Origin: Paludibacteraceae bacterium
Lineage (GTDB): Bacteria > Bacteroidota > Bacteroidia > Bacteroidales > Paludibacteraceae
NCBI GenBank assembly: GCA_017454915.1
Contig: JAFTCC010000064.1
Location: 27,322 to 91,321 of the forward strand
Direction: 5' to 3'
DNA: 64,000 nt
Numbering within the stretch: the stretch's first letter is position 1; each line of letters begins with the position of its first letter. Under the pieces are notes generated by a model. It ran no database searches. It had not been told where the DNA came from and was given only the letters and a program-made list of their open reading frames with translations. The position numbers and the translations under genes are program-made. Shown piece after piece: positions 15,970 through 25,880 of the stretch.

Positions 15970-16563
15970 ATGGAAGAGAACAAACTTCAAAGCCTATTGG
16001 CTCAACTCAACGAAGAAGGTGTTGAGCGCGGCAACCAGAAAGCGTCTGAAATAATCAGTGCAGCAGAACGCAAAGCGCAAGAAATCATCGCAGCTGCCCG
16101 CCACGAGGCAGAACAGATTAACGCTGACGCCAAACGCAAAGCAGAAGAAACTGACACCAACACCCGTTCGGAACTCCGCCTTTTCGCCGGTCAGGCACTG
16201 TCTGCCCTGAAAACAGAGCTTACTGACATCCTCAACGACCGCCTTGCAAAAGACGCCGTAAAATCTGCCGACAACAATGGCGAACTTCTGCGCGAACTGC
16301 TCGTGCGCCTCACCGAACAATGGGCTAAAGACGGGCAAGTGAATATCAACGCCAAAGACGCTTCCGCGCTGACCGACTACTTCAAGGCTCACGCAAAGGC
16401 ACTGCTTGACAAAGGGGTGAAAATCAACGAAGTCAAAGGCATCAAGACCGATTTTGAGGTAGTACCTTCAAATGGCGGCTACAAGATAGCCTTTGGCGAA
16501 CAAGAATTTGTCAACTACTTCAAGGAGTTTTTGCGCCCCCAACTCGTTGAAATGCTGTTCTAA
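15970..16563 (+). CDS. V-type ATP synthase/ATPase subunit E
   Basis: 197 residues. The N-terminal half is a long Ala/Glu/Lys helix (about 1-75) that forms the peripheral stalk. The C-terminal half ends in YFKEFLRPQLVEMLF, which matches the end of Bacteroidota V-ATPase E subunits. The complex couples ATP to H+ or Na+ movement across the inner membrane. The gene follows diadenylate cyclase by 33 bases. A short hairpin (TGGAGC AAC GCTCCA, about 16570-16584) lies between it and the DUF2764 gene. The catalytic A and B subunits and the membrane subunits, which normally follow in this phylum, are not present here. Confidence 0.9.
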   Translation: MEENKLQSLLAQLNEEGVERGNQKASEIISAAERKAQEIIAAARHEAEQINADAKRKAEETDTNTRSELRLFAGQALSALKTELTDILNDRLAKDAVKSADNNGELLRELLVRLTEQWAKDGQVNINAKDASALTDYFKAHAKALLDKGVKINEVKGIKTDFEVVPSNGGYKIAFGEQEFVNYFKEFLRPQLVEMLF

Positions 16564-16637
16564 CCGGATGTGGAGCAACGCTCCATTTAACGAGTGACAC
16601 ACAGAGTTGAAGTAAAACTTTTTTCAGAAAAAACAAA

Positions 16638-17330
16638 ATGCATTATCATTATTTACTTGCAGGTCTTCCGAACCTTGAGAACGATTCCTCCAAGCCCGTT
16701 CCCGACCTTGAATGGCTCCGCGGCGAATTAGAAGAGCAGCTCACGGCCTCTGACTTGCGGCTCATTGACTTGGTCAGCGAAGACAGCGGCGATGTCCAGC
16801 TCACAGAAGAGCAACGGGCTTATGCCGACGAGCTGTCGGAACCCGCAAAGACAAATTTCCTTGCCGGGTTACACTATGCGCGCGGCCTTAAATCCGCCAA
16901 CGGTTTCGTCCGCCAATGGTTTGAATATCTGCTCAACGTCAACAACATCATATCCGCCCTAACCTGCCGCAAACATGGCTGGGACATCAAACAGCAAATT
17001 GTTGGGGAAGGAGAGGTGGCTCAACTGTTGCGCACCAGCACCCTGCGGGACTTCGGCCTCAGCCCAATAATTGAAGACTACGAGACGATAGCCGCAATAG
17101 CCGCCGATGATGACCTTTACAACCGCGAGCGCAAAATAGACGCGCTCAAATGGCAATGGCTCGAGGACCACAGTTTCAATCACTACTTCGGCATCGAGCA
17201 AGTCATTGCCTACTGGCTGCAGGTCAAACTATTGACACGGTGGAAGCCCCTCACCATTGAGCAGGGCACAGAAACATTCCGCAGCCTGCTATCGGATCTC
17301 AAGCACGGCACCGAAAACGTTGAAATTTAG
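16638..17330 (+). CDS. DUF2764 protein, V-ATPase operon partner
   Basis: 230 residues, soluble, mostly helical and acidic. It begins MHYHYLLAGLPNLEND and belongs to DUF2764, a family encoded between subunits E and A in many Bacteroidota V-ATPase operons. A role related to subunit C (a DUF2764/AtpC-like link between stalk and rotor) has been suggested by its position; this is inference. Here the next gene is the T9SS lipoprotein and not atpA, so the operon is interrupted. Confidence 0.85.
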   Translation: MHYHYLLAGLPNLENDSSKPVPDLEWLRGELEEQLTASDLRLIDLVSEDSGDVQLTEEQRAYADELSEPAKTNFLAGLHYARGLKSANGFVRQWFEYLLNVNNIISALTCRKHGWDIKQQIVGEGEVAQLLRTSTLRDFGLSPIIEDYETIAAIAADDDLYNRERKIDALKWQWLEDHSFNHYFGIEQVIAYWLQVKLLTRWKPLTIEQGTETFRSLLSDLKHGTENVEI

Positions 17331-17405
17331 TTATTAAGATTGCATAAGGGCATCCTATACCCGCATTTTCATTCAGTGAGACACTATAAAAGCCGCATAG
17401 ATAAG

Positions 17406-20171
17406 ATGTTGCGGACGCTGGCATCGGCGTCCGCAGTGCTGTTTTGCGCAATGCCGCTGCTGTTCTCGTCTTGTTCTACAAAGAAGAACACGCCTTTGCG
17501 TCGGGCATACCACGCCACCGTCACACGCTTTAACATCATGTACAACGGGCAGTTGGCATACAACGAAGGGCTCAACGCCATCGACAAAGCCAACGTTGAC
17601 AACTACACGCGCGTGCTGCCCATGTACACATCAAGCAACCATGAAGCGTTGAGCGCCGGCAAGGCGGGCATGGAACGCGCGCTTGAGAAATGCCGCAAAT
17701 CCATCAAACTACACAGCATACAGAAAAAGCCCAAAATGAACCCCAAGAAGTCGCGCGACCCGGAATACCGCACTTGGTATGAGCAGGAGGAGTTTAACCC
17801 TGCGCTCTACTTGGCATGGCTCATGCAAGGAAAGGCCGAGTTCCACACTGGCGATTTCCTCGGATGCGTAACCACGATGAACTACGTCGCCAAACACTAC
17901 TCCAGCAACCGCGACGTAGTGGCACAAGCCCAACTGTGGGCCACGAGAGCATATCTCGAATTGGGGTGGATTTATGAGGCAGAAGACCAGCTCAAGAAAG
18001 TCAACCAAGACGAGCTGAAGCGCAAAAACGCATGGCTCTACAGTGCCGTCAGCGCTGACCTTCTTCTGCACAAAGGCGAGTACAAATCAGCTATCCCCTA
18101 CCTGCGCCTCGCGTCAGAAAACGAGAAGAGGCGCATCGACCGGACGCGCATGACCTTCATACTCGGGCAACTGCATGAGCAGAACAACGACAAGTCATCA
18201 GCCATTGACTGCTACACGCGTGTCATCAAGGCTTTCAACACCGTTGACATGGAGTTCAACGCCCGCATGCGCCGCGCAATACTGCAAGGCGATGACAAGG
18301 CCCTCAAAGAGCTCACCAGAATGTCGCGCGACTTTAAGAACCGCGAGCACCTTGAGCAAGTGTACGGAGCTATAGGCAACATATACCTTAACCGCGGCGA
18401 CACAGCACAAGCCCTGCTCAACTTCCGCACCGCCATCGATACCTGTAAGACCGCCGGCGCTGCAAAACTTCAAGTGCTGCTCACCGCTGCCGACATTTAC
18501 TACAAACGCCAGGACTACCATAATGCGGAGCCGTGCTACAATGAGGCAGCCACGCTGATGAGCGCATCAGACCCTGACTATGAACGCATTAACAAGAGGA
18601 GCCAAGCGCTCGGCAATCTGATAAAAGAATACGACATCGCCCAACTGCAAGACAGCCTGCAACGACTCTCCGCCATGACAGAGGAAGAACAGCGAGCCGT
18701 AATCCAGCAAATGATAGAGGATATGCAAGCCGCCGAATTTGAGGCACAGCAAAGAGCTGCACAAGAGGCACGCGACCGCGAGAACAACACAGGCCTCGCA
18801 TCCGTCAACAGCAGCAATATGCTTGGCGGTGGAGGTTCCGGCGACTGGTATTTCTACAACGCCAACCTCATGCGCCAAGGCAAACAAGAGTTTGTACGCC
18901 GTTGGGGAGCACGCAAACTCGAAGACGACTGGCGTCACAGCCAAAAGAGCCTTGTGGCATTCGGCAACGACGATGACAACGATGATGACTACACCACCGA
19001 CAACGACAGCGTACCATCTGCCGCAACAGATAGTGCGGCCATGGCGTCAAACGACCCCACAAGCGTTGAGTTCTACCTGCAGCAGATACCCTCTACACCC
19101 GAACAAATCGAAGCCTCAAACAAAGAATGGGCACAAGCCCTGTACAACATGGGGTATGTATATCTCGACCAGATTGAAGACCGCCCGATGGCAATCAAGA
19201 CCTTTGACGAGTTGCTTGAGCGCTTCCCTCTGTCAGCCCATACGCTCGACGCCTACTACACACGTTACATCATAGCCTTGCGCGACAGCGACAACGCCGA
19301 AGCGGAATTATGGCGTCAGCGCATAGTGCAGCAATATCCCGACAGCCGTCAGGGGCAAATGCTCGCCATACCCAACTACACCGAGCGACTGGCAAACATG
19401 CTCATCGAGCAAGACTCTGTTTATGAACAGACATACAACGCATACCGCCGCGGCGATTACTCAACAGTACGCAAAAACGTAGGCTACGCCCGCGACAACT
19501 ATGCCATCAGCGACCTTATGCCACGATTCCTGTTCATCAACGCCCTTACGACAGCCAAAACAGGCAGCAAAGAGGCATTCGGTGATGACCTGCGGGAACT
19601 CATAGAACTTTATCCTCAGGAGCAAGTAAGCGCAATGGCAAAAGACATGCTTGCGCTGATGGGGCAAGGACTTGAGAACCAACATGGTGACGCACACGGC
19701 ACACTGATTGACAAGCACGAGGAAGAACTGGCAGAGGCACAACAGGAAAGCGAACAAGGATTCTCCGACGAAATCGACACACGCTTCGTCCTGATGATAG
19801 TCATAAACAAGGCGCAAGACGGGGCAGCGCAAGAACAAGATAGCGACACGTCTGACAACGAGAGACTCAACAAACTGCTTTACAACGTAGCGGTTTACAA
19901 CTTCTCGCAGTTCCTCATAAAAGATTTTGACCTTACCGCCCAACCAAGCGTTGACGCAACACATTGCGCTCTGTGCGTCAGCGGCCTCGACAGTTACCGC
20001 GAACTTGTGTGGTACATCGAGCAGATCACTTCTGACGCCGACTTGCGCAAGTTGTTCGACGAACTTGAGGCAAGACCTGTCGCCATTTCAGAAACAAACC
20101 TGCAAATCCTCAAACAAGGACATACACTCGAAGAATATGAAGCATTCTGGCAAGGCGTGCTTGATAATTGA
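17406..20171 (+). CDS. PorW/SprE-like TPR lipoprotein of the type IX secretion system
   Basis: 921 residues. The ATG at 17406 gives a proper lipoprotein signal ending LLFSSC (lipid Cys at about 23), so the longer in-frame TTG start at 17340 is rejected. Right after the Cys comes STKKNTPLRRAYHATVTRFN and then IMYNGQLAYNEG, which matches the N-terminus of the SprE (Flavobacterium) and PorW (Porphyromonas) lipoproteins required for type IX secretion and gliding. TPR-like helical repeats cover about 110-440 and 560-720. An acidic low-complexity segment (DDDNDDDYTTDNDS) lies at about 520-540. The next gene encodes a T9SS cargo protein, supporting the assignment. Confidence 0.8.
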   Translation: MLRTLASASAVLFCAMPLLFSSCSTKKNTPLRRAYHATVTRFNIMYNGQLAYNEGLNAIDKANVDNYTRVLPMYTSSNHEALSAGKAGMERALEKCRKSIKLHSIQKKPKMNPKKSRDPEYRTWYEQEEFNPALYLAWLMQGKAEFHTGDFLGCVTTMNYVAKHYSSNRDVVAQAQLWATRAYLELGWIYEAEDQLKKVNQDELKRKNAWLYSAVSADLLLHKGEYKSAIPYLRLASENEKRRIDRTRMTFILGQLHEQNNDKSSAIDCYTRVIKAFNTVDMEFNARMRRAILQGDDKALKELTRMSRDFKNREHLEQVYGAIGNIYLNRGDTAQALLNFRTAIDTCKTAGAAKLQVLLTAADIYYKRQDYHNAEPCYNEAATLMSASDPDYERINKRSQALGNLIKEYDIAQLQDSLQRLSAMTEEEQRAVIQQMIEDMQAAEFEAQQRAAQEARDRENNTGLASVNSSNMLGGGGSGDWYFYNANLMRQGKQEFVRRWGARKLEDDWRHSQKSLVAFGNDDDNDDDYTTDNDSVPSAATDSAAMASNDPTSVEFYLQQIPSTPEQIEASNKEWAQALYNMGYVYLDQIEDRPMAIKTFDELLERFPLSAHTLDAYYTRYIIALRDSDNAEAELWRQRIVQQYPDSRQGQMLAIPNYTERLANMLIEQDSVYEQTYNAYRRGDYSTVRKNVGYARDNYAISDLMPRFLFINALTTAKTGSKEAFGDDLRELIELYPQEQVSAMAKDMLALMGQGLENQHGDAHGTLIDKHEEELAEAQQESEQGFSDEIDTRFVLMIVINKAQDGAAQEQDSDTSDNERLNKLLYNVAVYNFSQFLIKDFDLTAQPSVDATHCALCVSGLDSYRELVWYIEQITSDADLRKLFDELEARPVAISETNLQILKQGHTLEEYEAFWQGVLDN

Positions 20172-20217
20172 CAACAGATATTTGACATTGATTTATAATT
20201 TCTAAAAGGTTGAAACA

Positions 20218-22701
20218 ATGAAACGCTACCTCACGCTAATTATAGCCTCACTACTTCACGTAATGGCATTTTCATCCACCTATTACTGCTCACCCGACGG
20301 TGGCGGCGATGGCAACTCACTGTCCTCTCCTTCAACGTTTGACGAGGCTTTCAGCAGACTCAAGGGCGGCGACACCCTGCTATGCAAGAGCGGTGTGTAC
20401 TACCGCGACAACCGCATCACCATCGGCTCAGGCAAACAAGGCTATGCTGAACGGCGCACGCTGATAGCGGCGGCAGAAGGAGAGAAACCAATATTCGACT
20501 TCAGCAAAGAGCCATACGGCGAACGCGGGTTCGTCATCAGCAGCGGTGTGCAATATGTCCACCTGCGGGGAATTGTGGCACGCTATACCGGAAAAAACGC
20601 GATATATAACCAAGGCAGCTACTGTCTGTTTGAAAATCTTGAGGCGTACGGCAACGGCGACACAGGCATACAGATGAAAGGCGGAGGATACAACACTATC
20701 CTCAACTGCGACAGCCACGACAACTTTGACTACCAAACCACTTCCGGCACAGCCATCAACTATGGAGGCAACGCCGACGGTTTTGCCGACAAGCAGTTCA
20801 CCGGAGGACCAAACCACTACATAGGATGCCGTGCATGGAACAATTCAGACGACGGATGGGACTTCTTTCAGCGTGTCACCAGCGGCGGACCAAACATACT
20901 GGAAAACTGCATCTGCTACCAGAGCGGTCCTGTGGAATATAACCTCAGCAATAATCCGCGCGTGCAAACCGACTATGCCACATGGTTCAACAGTTTTCCG
21001 AAAGCTGTCACTGACCGTTATGGCAGAAACGTAACCGCCACGATTGAGCATTACCCCAACATAGGCAATGGCAATGGATTCAAAATCGGTGGAGAAAGAA
21101 CTCTCAATGACATCAAACTGATCAACTGCCTCGCCGTAGGCTGCGCCTACCGCGGCTTTGACCAAAACAACAACGGCGGCGCCATGACGGTGTATAACTG
21201 CACAGGCTACGACAACAACCCCAACTATGGTTTTCCAGGGGCAAACAGCAGCAGCCTTGACATCAAAAACTGCATCTCGTTTAGCAGCCGCCAAAGCGAT
21301 AACTTCAACATACCACTGCTCACCAGCGACCACAACTCATGGAACACCGCTGGCGTTACGTGCGACAAGCAAGACTTCGCTTCGCTTGACACCGCAGCAT
21401 ATATACTTGCGCCGCGAAATTCTGATTTCTCACTACCCACCACGCCTTTGCTCAGGCTGCAAGAGACATCGGACATGATTGACGCCGGCGTTAAAGTGGG
21501 CTTACCATATTCTGGCAGTGCGCCTGACCTCGGGTGCTACGAATTTGGCGACGCACTCTACTATCCTGGAACGCTCAGTGTCACCAAAGGACCGCAAGAG
21601 CAAACCATAGTGGCGGGCAACGACATAGCACCGGTTACACTCACGTGGGGCGGAGGGGCCGTCGGAGTAACAATAGACGAAACAATCCCCGACGGCATTA
21701 TAATCAACATTGACCAGAACGCCAAAACAGTTACCGTCCAAGGCTCGATAGGCATTATGGGTATTTACAGCATAACGCTTACCACACAAGTTGAAAGTGA
21801 TGTGGACGCCGAAGCCGTCACCCTCACGTTCTACGTAAAATCAGCAAGCGCAAAGCGAATAGCATATCTCACCATACCCAATTCAGCAGCCGACAGACCC
21901 ATTCTCGACAAACTCAATAACGACCTGAATTTTAACGTAAGCATTGTGGACGCGAGCAACGCTGTCAACTCACTTTCCGACTTTGAACTCCTGCTGATAA
22001 GTTCTGTGCCTTCAAGCACTGCCGCCGGCATGATGTCCGTCAAAGGAGCTCCACTGCCCACCATGCTCCTCAAACCCTTCCAACTCAAGTCCACCGCATG
22101 GAACTGGGGCAACGCCGTCAACACACAAGACCATGACATCAATGTTGTACAGCCTGGCCACCCCATATTCAGTGGAATTAACATCACTGACGGCAAGGCT
22201 ACGCTATTCACTGCCCACGACCGCAATGCGGTAACGGCAATAGACAACTGGTTCCACAACACCACTGTCAATGTGCTTGCGACAGCCGCTTCTGGCGAGC
22301 AACTACAGGCTGTGGTTGAAATTGGGGCAGGAACGGAAATCGACGGCACTACCCTGTCTCACAAATTACTTATGATAGGTGTCAGCGAGTATTCCACCAT
22401 CAACTTGAGCACCGACGGCACGCAACTTATCCACAATGCCTGCCAGTACCTGCTCGGTCAAAACATCAACACTGCCCTGACAGAAAACAAAGATGACATC
22501 GCAGTGGAACGCACCGCGCACTCGCTTTCCGTCAACAGCAGTACGCCTATCACAAGCATCAAGCTGTTCACGCCTGACGGACTAACAGCGGCGCACTCAC
22601 GCAACGGGATTATCATCACTGACCTGATGCCGGCAGGGGTGTACATAATAGTCATAACGACTGCCAACGGCAACACGACAGCGCGGAAAATCATTTTGTA
22701 A
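20218..22701 (+). CDS. Secreted parallel beta-helix (pectate-lyase-like) protein with T9SS sorting domain
   Basis: 827 residues with a signal peptide to about residue 20. The N-terminal domain (about 21-440) is a right-handed parallel beta-helix of the PL9/pectate lyase type: YYCSPDGGGDGNSLSSPSTF, then KGGDTLLCKSGVYY, then many N-C-x and G-x-D turns. A beta-sandwich-like domain (about 440-540) and a further domain follow. The last 75 residues fit a T9SS type A C-terminal signal, with IKLFTPDGLTAAHSRNG and DLMPAGVYIIVI as hallmark segments. It should be exported by the PorSS and left on the surface or released. Activity on pectin is inferred from fold only. Confidence 0.8.
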   Translation: MKRYLTLIIASLLHVMAFSSTYYCSPDGGGDGNSLSSPSTFDEAFSRLKGGDTLLCKSGVYYRDNRITIGSGKQGYAERRTLIAAAEGEKPIFDFSKEPYGERGFVISSGVQYVHLRGIVARYTGKNAIYNQGSYCLFENLEAYGNGDTGIQMKGGGYNTILNCDSHDNFDYQTTSGTAINYGGNADGFADKQFTGGPNHYIGCRAWNNSDDGWDFFQRVTSGGPNILENCICYQSGPVEYNLSNNPRVQTDYATWFNSFPKAVTDRYGRNVTATIEHYPNIGNGNGFKIGGERTLNDIKLINCLAVGCAYRGFDQNNNGGAMTVYNCTGYDNNPNYGFPGANSSSLDIKNCISFSSRQSDNFNIPLLTSDHNSWNTAGVTCDKQDFASLDTAAYILAPRNSDFSLPTTPLLRLQETSDMIDAGVKVGLPYSGSAPDLGCYEFGDALYYPGTLSVTKGPQEQTIVAGNDIAPVTLTWGGGAVGVTIDETIPDGIIINIDQNAKTVTVQGSIGIMGIYSITLTTQVESDVDAEAVTLTFYVKSASAKRIAYLTIPNSAADRPILDKLNNDLNFNVSIVDASNAVNSLSDFELLLISSVPSSTAAGMMSVKGAPLPTMLLKPFQLKSTAWNWGNAVNTQDHDINVVQPGHPIFSGINITDGKATLFTAHDRNAVTAIDNWFHNTTVNVLATAASGEQLQAVVEIGAGTEIDGTTLSHKLLMIGVSEYSTINLSTDGTQLIHNACQYLLGQNINTALTENKDDIAVERTAHSLSVNSSTPITSIKLFTPDGLTAAHSRNGIIITDLMPAGVYIIVITTANGNTTARKIIL

Positions 22702-22742
22702 ACATTTATCAGACATTTCTTAAGCACACATAGCTAACACCA

Positions 22743-25355
22743 ATGAGCAATGCAGGCGATACCCCAATGATGCGGCAGTTCCGCGACGTGAAAAACAAGT
22801 ATCCCGACGCCGTGGTACTGTTCCGTTGCGGCGACTTCTACGAAACCTATTGCGAGGATGCTGTGCTGGCATCACGCGTACTGGGCATAACGCTCACTAA
22901 ACGCAGCAACGGCGCCGCGTCAGACACAGAAATGGCGGGCTTCCCCTACCACGCACTCGACACATACCTGCCCAAACTCGTCCGCTCGGGACACCGCGTG
23001 GCTATTTGCGACCAGCTTGAAGACCCAAAACTGACAAAAAAACTCGTCAAACGCGGAGTAACAGAACTGGTAACCCCCGGGGTAAGCTATTCCGACACCA
23101 CCATCAACACCCGCGAAAACAACTTCGTGGCGTGCATCGCATTCGACCGCTTACGGCGCTTAGGCATCGCTTTTCTTGACATATCAACAGGTGAATTTAT
23201 GGCTGCGGAGGGTGATGCTGACTACGCGCGAAAACTCATCACCAACCTTCAGCCCAAAGAAGTGCTCTATGAGCGCGGCAAACGCGATGTATTTGAGAAC
23301 ATCTTCGGCACTGCGCACTACACCTTTGAACTCGAAGACTGGATGATGACACAGACTTCGGCGCGCGAGCGGCTGCTGAAACATTTTGGCACTCAAAGCC
23401 TCAAAGGTTTCGGCATCGACGAGCAACACCTCGCCGTTACCGCTGCCGGAGCCATACTCCACTACCTTGACATGACGCAGCACCTCAAGACATCGCACAT
23501 ACAGACTTTGGCGCGCATTGAGGAAAACAACTACGTCTGGCTCGACCCGTTCACGGTTCGCAACCTTGAGCTGCTGCCCGACCCTACAGGACAACGGCAC
23601 ACGCTAACCGAAGTGCTCGACCACACCATCACACCCATGGGCGCAAGGCTCATACGCCGCTGGATTACACTGCCGCTCAAAACACCGCAAGATATAAGAG
23701 CACGTCACAACGTGGTGGACTTCTTCGTCCGCAATGTACAACTTCACGAGCCGGTGGGCGAATACCTGCGCAGCATAGGCGACTTGGAGAGGCTCATATC
23801 AAAAGTGTCATCAGGCCGCATCACTCCGCGCGAACTCTACCAAGTCTGCGTCGCCCTGCACACCCTTAAACCGCTTACCGACGCCCTCAACTCCACTGGC
23901 GACGAACAGATTATGCAACTCACTGCCGGCATAAAACCGTGCAGCAAAATCGCAGACACGATAAAACGTAACATAAGACCCGACGCGCCATCAATCATCG
24001 GCAAAGGGGCTATCGTCAACGAAGGCGTGGACAGCGAACTCGACGAACTGCGGGGACTGTCAACACACGGACGCGAAAAACTCTTGGAGATACAGCAGCG
24101 CGAGATAGCCAACACTGGCATCACGTCACTCAAAATAGGATTCAACAACGTCTTCGGCTACTATATCGAAGTCCGCAACACCTTCCGCAACCAAGTGCCA
24201 CCGACGTGGATACGCCGTCAGACACTCGTCAGCGCGGAACGCTACATCACCGAAGAACTCAAAGAATACGAAGAAAAAATCACAAGTGCTGAAGAGCGAA
24301 TAGCAATCATCGAAAACCGCATCTTCAACGACACCGTCATCGAACTCAGCAACTACCTCGTTGACATACAGCGCAACGCTCACATCGTGGCGCAAATCGA
24401 CTGCCTGCTCAACTTTGCAATACTGGCGCTCGACAACGACTACTCACGCCCCGACATCAACGACAGCCTCGCCATAAGCATCGTAGCAGGACGGCATCCT
24501 GTCATAGAGCGTTTCATGCCTATCGGGGAACAATATGTGCCCAACGATGTGACGCTTGACAACGACAACCAGCAAATAGTCATCATCACAGGACCAAACA
24601 TGGCTGGTAAATCAGCACTGCTGCGCCAGACGGCCCTCATCGTGCTAATGGCACAAATCGGCAGTTTCGTGCCCGCCAAAGAAGCGCACATCGGAGTCGT
24701 GGACCGCATTTTCACGCGCGTGGGCGCAAGCGACAACATCTCCTCCGGCGAATCCACATTCATGGTGGAGATGAACGAGTCGGCAAGCATTCTAAACAAC
24801 CTCACCGACCGCAGCCTTGTGCTCTTCGACGAACTCGGCAGAGGAACATCAACCTACGACGGCATCTCAATAGCATGGTCAATCGTCGAGTACATCCACG
24901 AGGGCAGGCACCATGCCAAAACACTCTTCGCCACCCACTACCACGAACTCAACGAAATGGAGAAATCATTCGCCCGCATCAAGAACTACAACGTTTCGGT
25001 ACGTGAGGTGGGAGGCAAAATCATCTTCCTGCGCAAACTTGAGCGGGGCGGCAGTGAACACAGTTTTGGCATACACGTCGCAAAACTTGCCGGCATGCCC
25101 CAAAACATCATAAAACGCGCAAACATCATACTCGACCAACTGGAAAAAGAAAACCGCAACACCGGCATCCAACCCGGAGCAAACCGAGCGTCAGACTCCT
25201 CTGCGGACGGATTCCAGCTCAGCCTATTCCAACTTGACGACCCCGTGCTCTCGCAAATCCGCGACCAAATCCGCGACCTCGACATCAACAGCCTAACCCC
25301 GCTCGAGGCACTAAACAAACTCTCCGAAATCAAAAAAGCAGCACTCGGAAAATAA
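22743..25355 (+). CDS. mutS: DNA mismatch repair ATPase MutS
   Basis: 870 residues, the normal size for MutS1. It recognises base mismatches and small loops and recruits MutL. The N-terminal mismatch-reading motif is intact: F32 and E34 in GDFYETY. The Walker A motif GPNMAGKS lies at about 617-624, and the signature/Walker B block [12 protein letters not shown] near 697-708. The C-terminal helix-turn-helix dimerisation region carries [16 protein letters not shown]. The start ATG at 22743 lies 41 bases after the preceding stop. The next 525 bases are non-coding and hold the second leader RNA. Confidence 0.97.
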   Translation: MSNAGDTPMMRQFRDVKNKYPDAVVLFRCGDFYETYCEDAVLASRVLGITLTKRSNGAASDTEMAGFPYHALDTYLPKLVRSGHRVAICDQLEDPKLTKKLVKRGVTELVTPGVSYSDTTINTRENNFVACIAFDRLRRLGIAFLDISTGEFMAAEGDADYARKLITNLQPKEVLYERGKRDVFENIFGTAHYTFELEDWMMTQTSARERLLKHFGTQSLKGFGIDEQHLAVTAAGAILHYLDMTQHLKTSHIQTLARIEENNYVWLDPFTVRNLELLPDPTGQRHTLTEVLDHTITPMGARLIRRWITLPLKTPQDIRARHNVVDFFVRNVQLHEPVGEYLRSIGDLERLISKVSSGRITPRELYQVCVALHTLKPLTDALNSTGDEQIMQLTAGIKPCSKIADTIKRNIRPDAPSIIGKGAIVNEGVDSELDELRGLSTHGREKLLEIQQREIANTGITSLKIGFNNVFGYYIEVRNTFRNQVPPTWIRRQTLVSAERYITEELKEYEEKITSAEERIAIIENRIFNDTVIELSNYLVDIQRNAHIVAQIDCLLNFAILALDNDYSRPDINDSLAISIVAGRHPVIERFMPIGEQYVPNDVTLDNDNQQIVIITGPNMAGKSALLRQTALIVLMAQIGSFVPAKEAHIGVVDRIFTRVGASDNISSGESTFMVEMNESASILNNLTDRSLVLFDELGRGTSTYDGISIAWSIVEYIHEGRHHAKTLFATHYHELNEMEKSFARIKNYNVSVREVGGKIIFLRKLERGGSEHSFGIHVAKLAGMPQNIIKRANIILDQLEKENRNTGIQPGANRASDSSADGFQLSLFQLDDPVLSQIRDQIRDLDINSLTPLEALNKLSEIKKAALGK

Positions 25356-25492
25356 GCAAATTCAATATAAAGTTGACAGAAGGTCGAGAGAAAAACTGAA
25401 CTATATGACACCTCTACAATGATTCTTCAAACATAGTACCTAATTTTGCACTTTGATGTTGAATCTGCAATGTTGAATCTGCAACATGGCAA

Positions 25493-25524
25493 TTTGGTGA
25501 AAACAAAAAATATGTGTATCTTTG
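25493..25524 (+). promoter_or_regulatory. Promoter for leader RNA 2
   Basis: TTTG at 25493-25496 and TATCTTTG at 25517-25524, 20 bases apart. Transcription would begin near 25531, about 350 bases before the ATG at 25881. The arrangement mirrors that of leader RNA 1. Confidence 0.8.
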
Positions 25525-25530
25525 CGAAAA

Positions 25531-25872
25531 TAAAAACGAAAAAATATAAGACAATGACATAGAAAACGTGAAATAATACAAATAAATACAGATTTAAGCG
25601 TTAGCTTTGTTCTCGCATTCTAAAAAATCGCCAATTTTTTACAACAAAAAATGCAGATGAGAAGTAAAGTTCAACGCTCACATCTTTTCGATGTGGGCTT
25701 TACTTGTTAGTTCATCTGCAATGGTGTTTGGCGATACCTTTAGAATGTGGGCTTAAAAAAGTTTAGTCCACTTTTTTTATGCCCAAAGGACTCGCAGTAA
25801 GGCGAAAAATGCGTCAATAGAGTAGCCACAAACACTTAATCCGCAGTAATGTGTTCTGCGTGAAAATAACAC
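25531..25872 (+). ncRNA. Structured leader RNA or small RNA, copy 2
   Basis: Homologue of the element at 4164-4485. Stem 1 is 25616-25624 with 25739-25747 (CATTCTAAA / TTTAGAATG); its sequence differs from copy 1 but pairing is kept on both sides. The following stems (ATCGCCAA / TTGGCGAT, GCAGATGA / TCATCTGC, and the hairpin closed by CACATC / GATGTG) are the same as in copy 1. The terminator-like hairpin GTGGGCT / AGTCCAC plus seven T is at about 25747-25778. A conserved CGAAAAA and an AGAGTAG box follow at about 25803-25827, and GTGTT / AACAC (25851-25855, 25868-25872) forms a small hairpin before the start codon of the gene at 25881. Confidence 0.75.
25747..25778 (+). terminator. Terminator-like hairpin within leader RNA 2
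   Basis: GTGGGCT (starting at 25747) pairs with AGTCCAC (about 25765-25771), with G-T wobble, around an A-rich loop and is followed by T residues to about 25778. It shares bases with the foot of stem 1, as in copy 1. Confidence 0.7.
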
Positions 25873-25880
25873 ATAAAGTT

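Noticed and set aside
17340..17405. Longer N-terminus of the SprE/PorW-like protein starting at TTG 17340
   Set aside because: It would bury the lipoprotein signal; the ATG at 17406 gives a proper SPII signal peptide.
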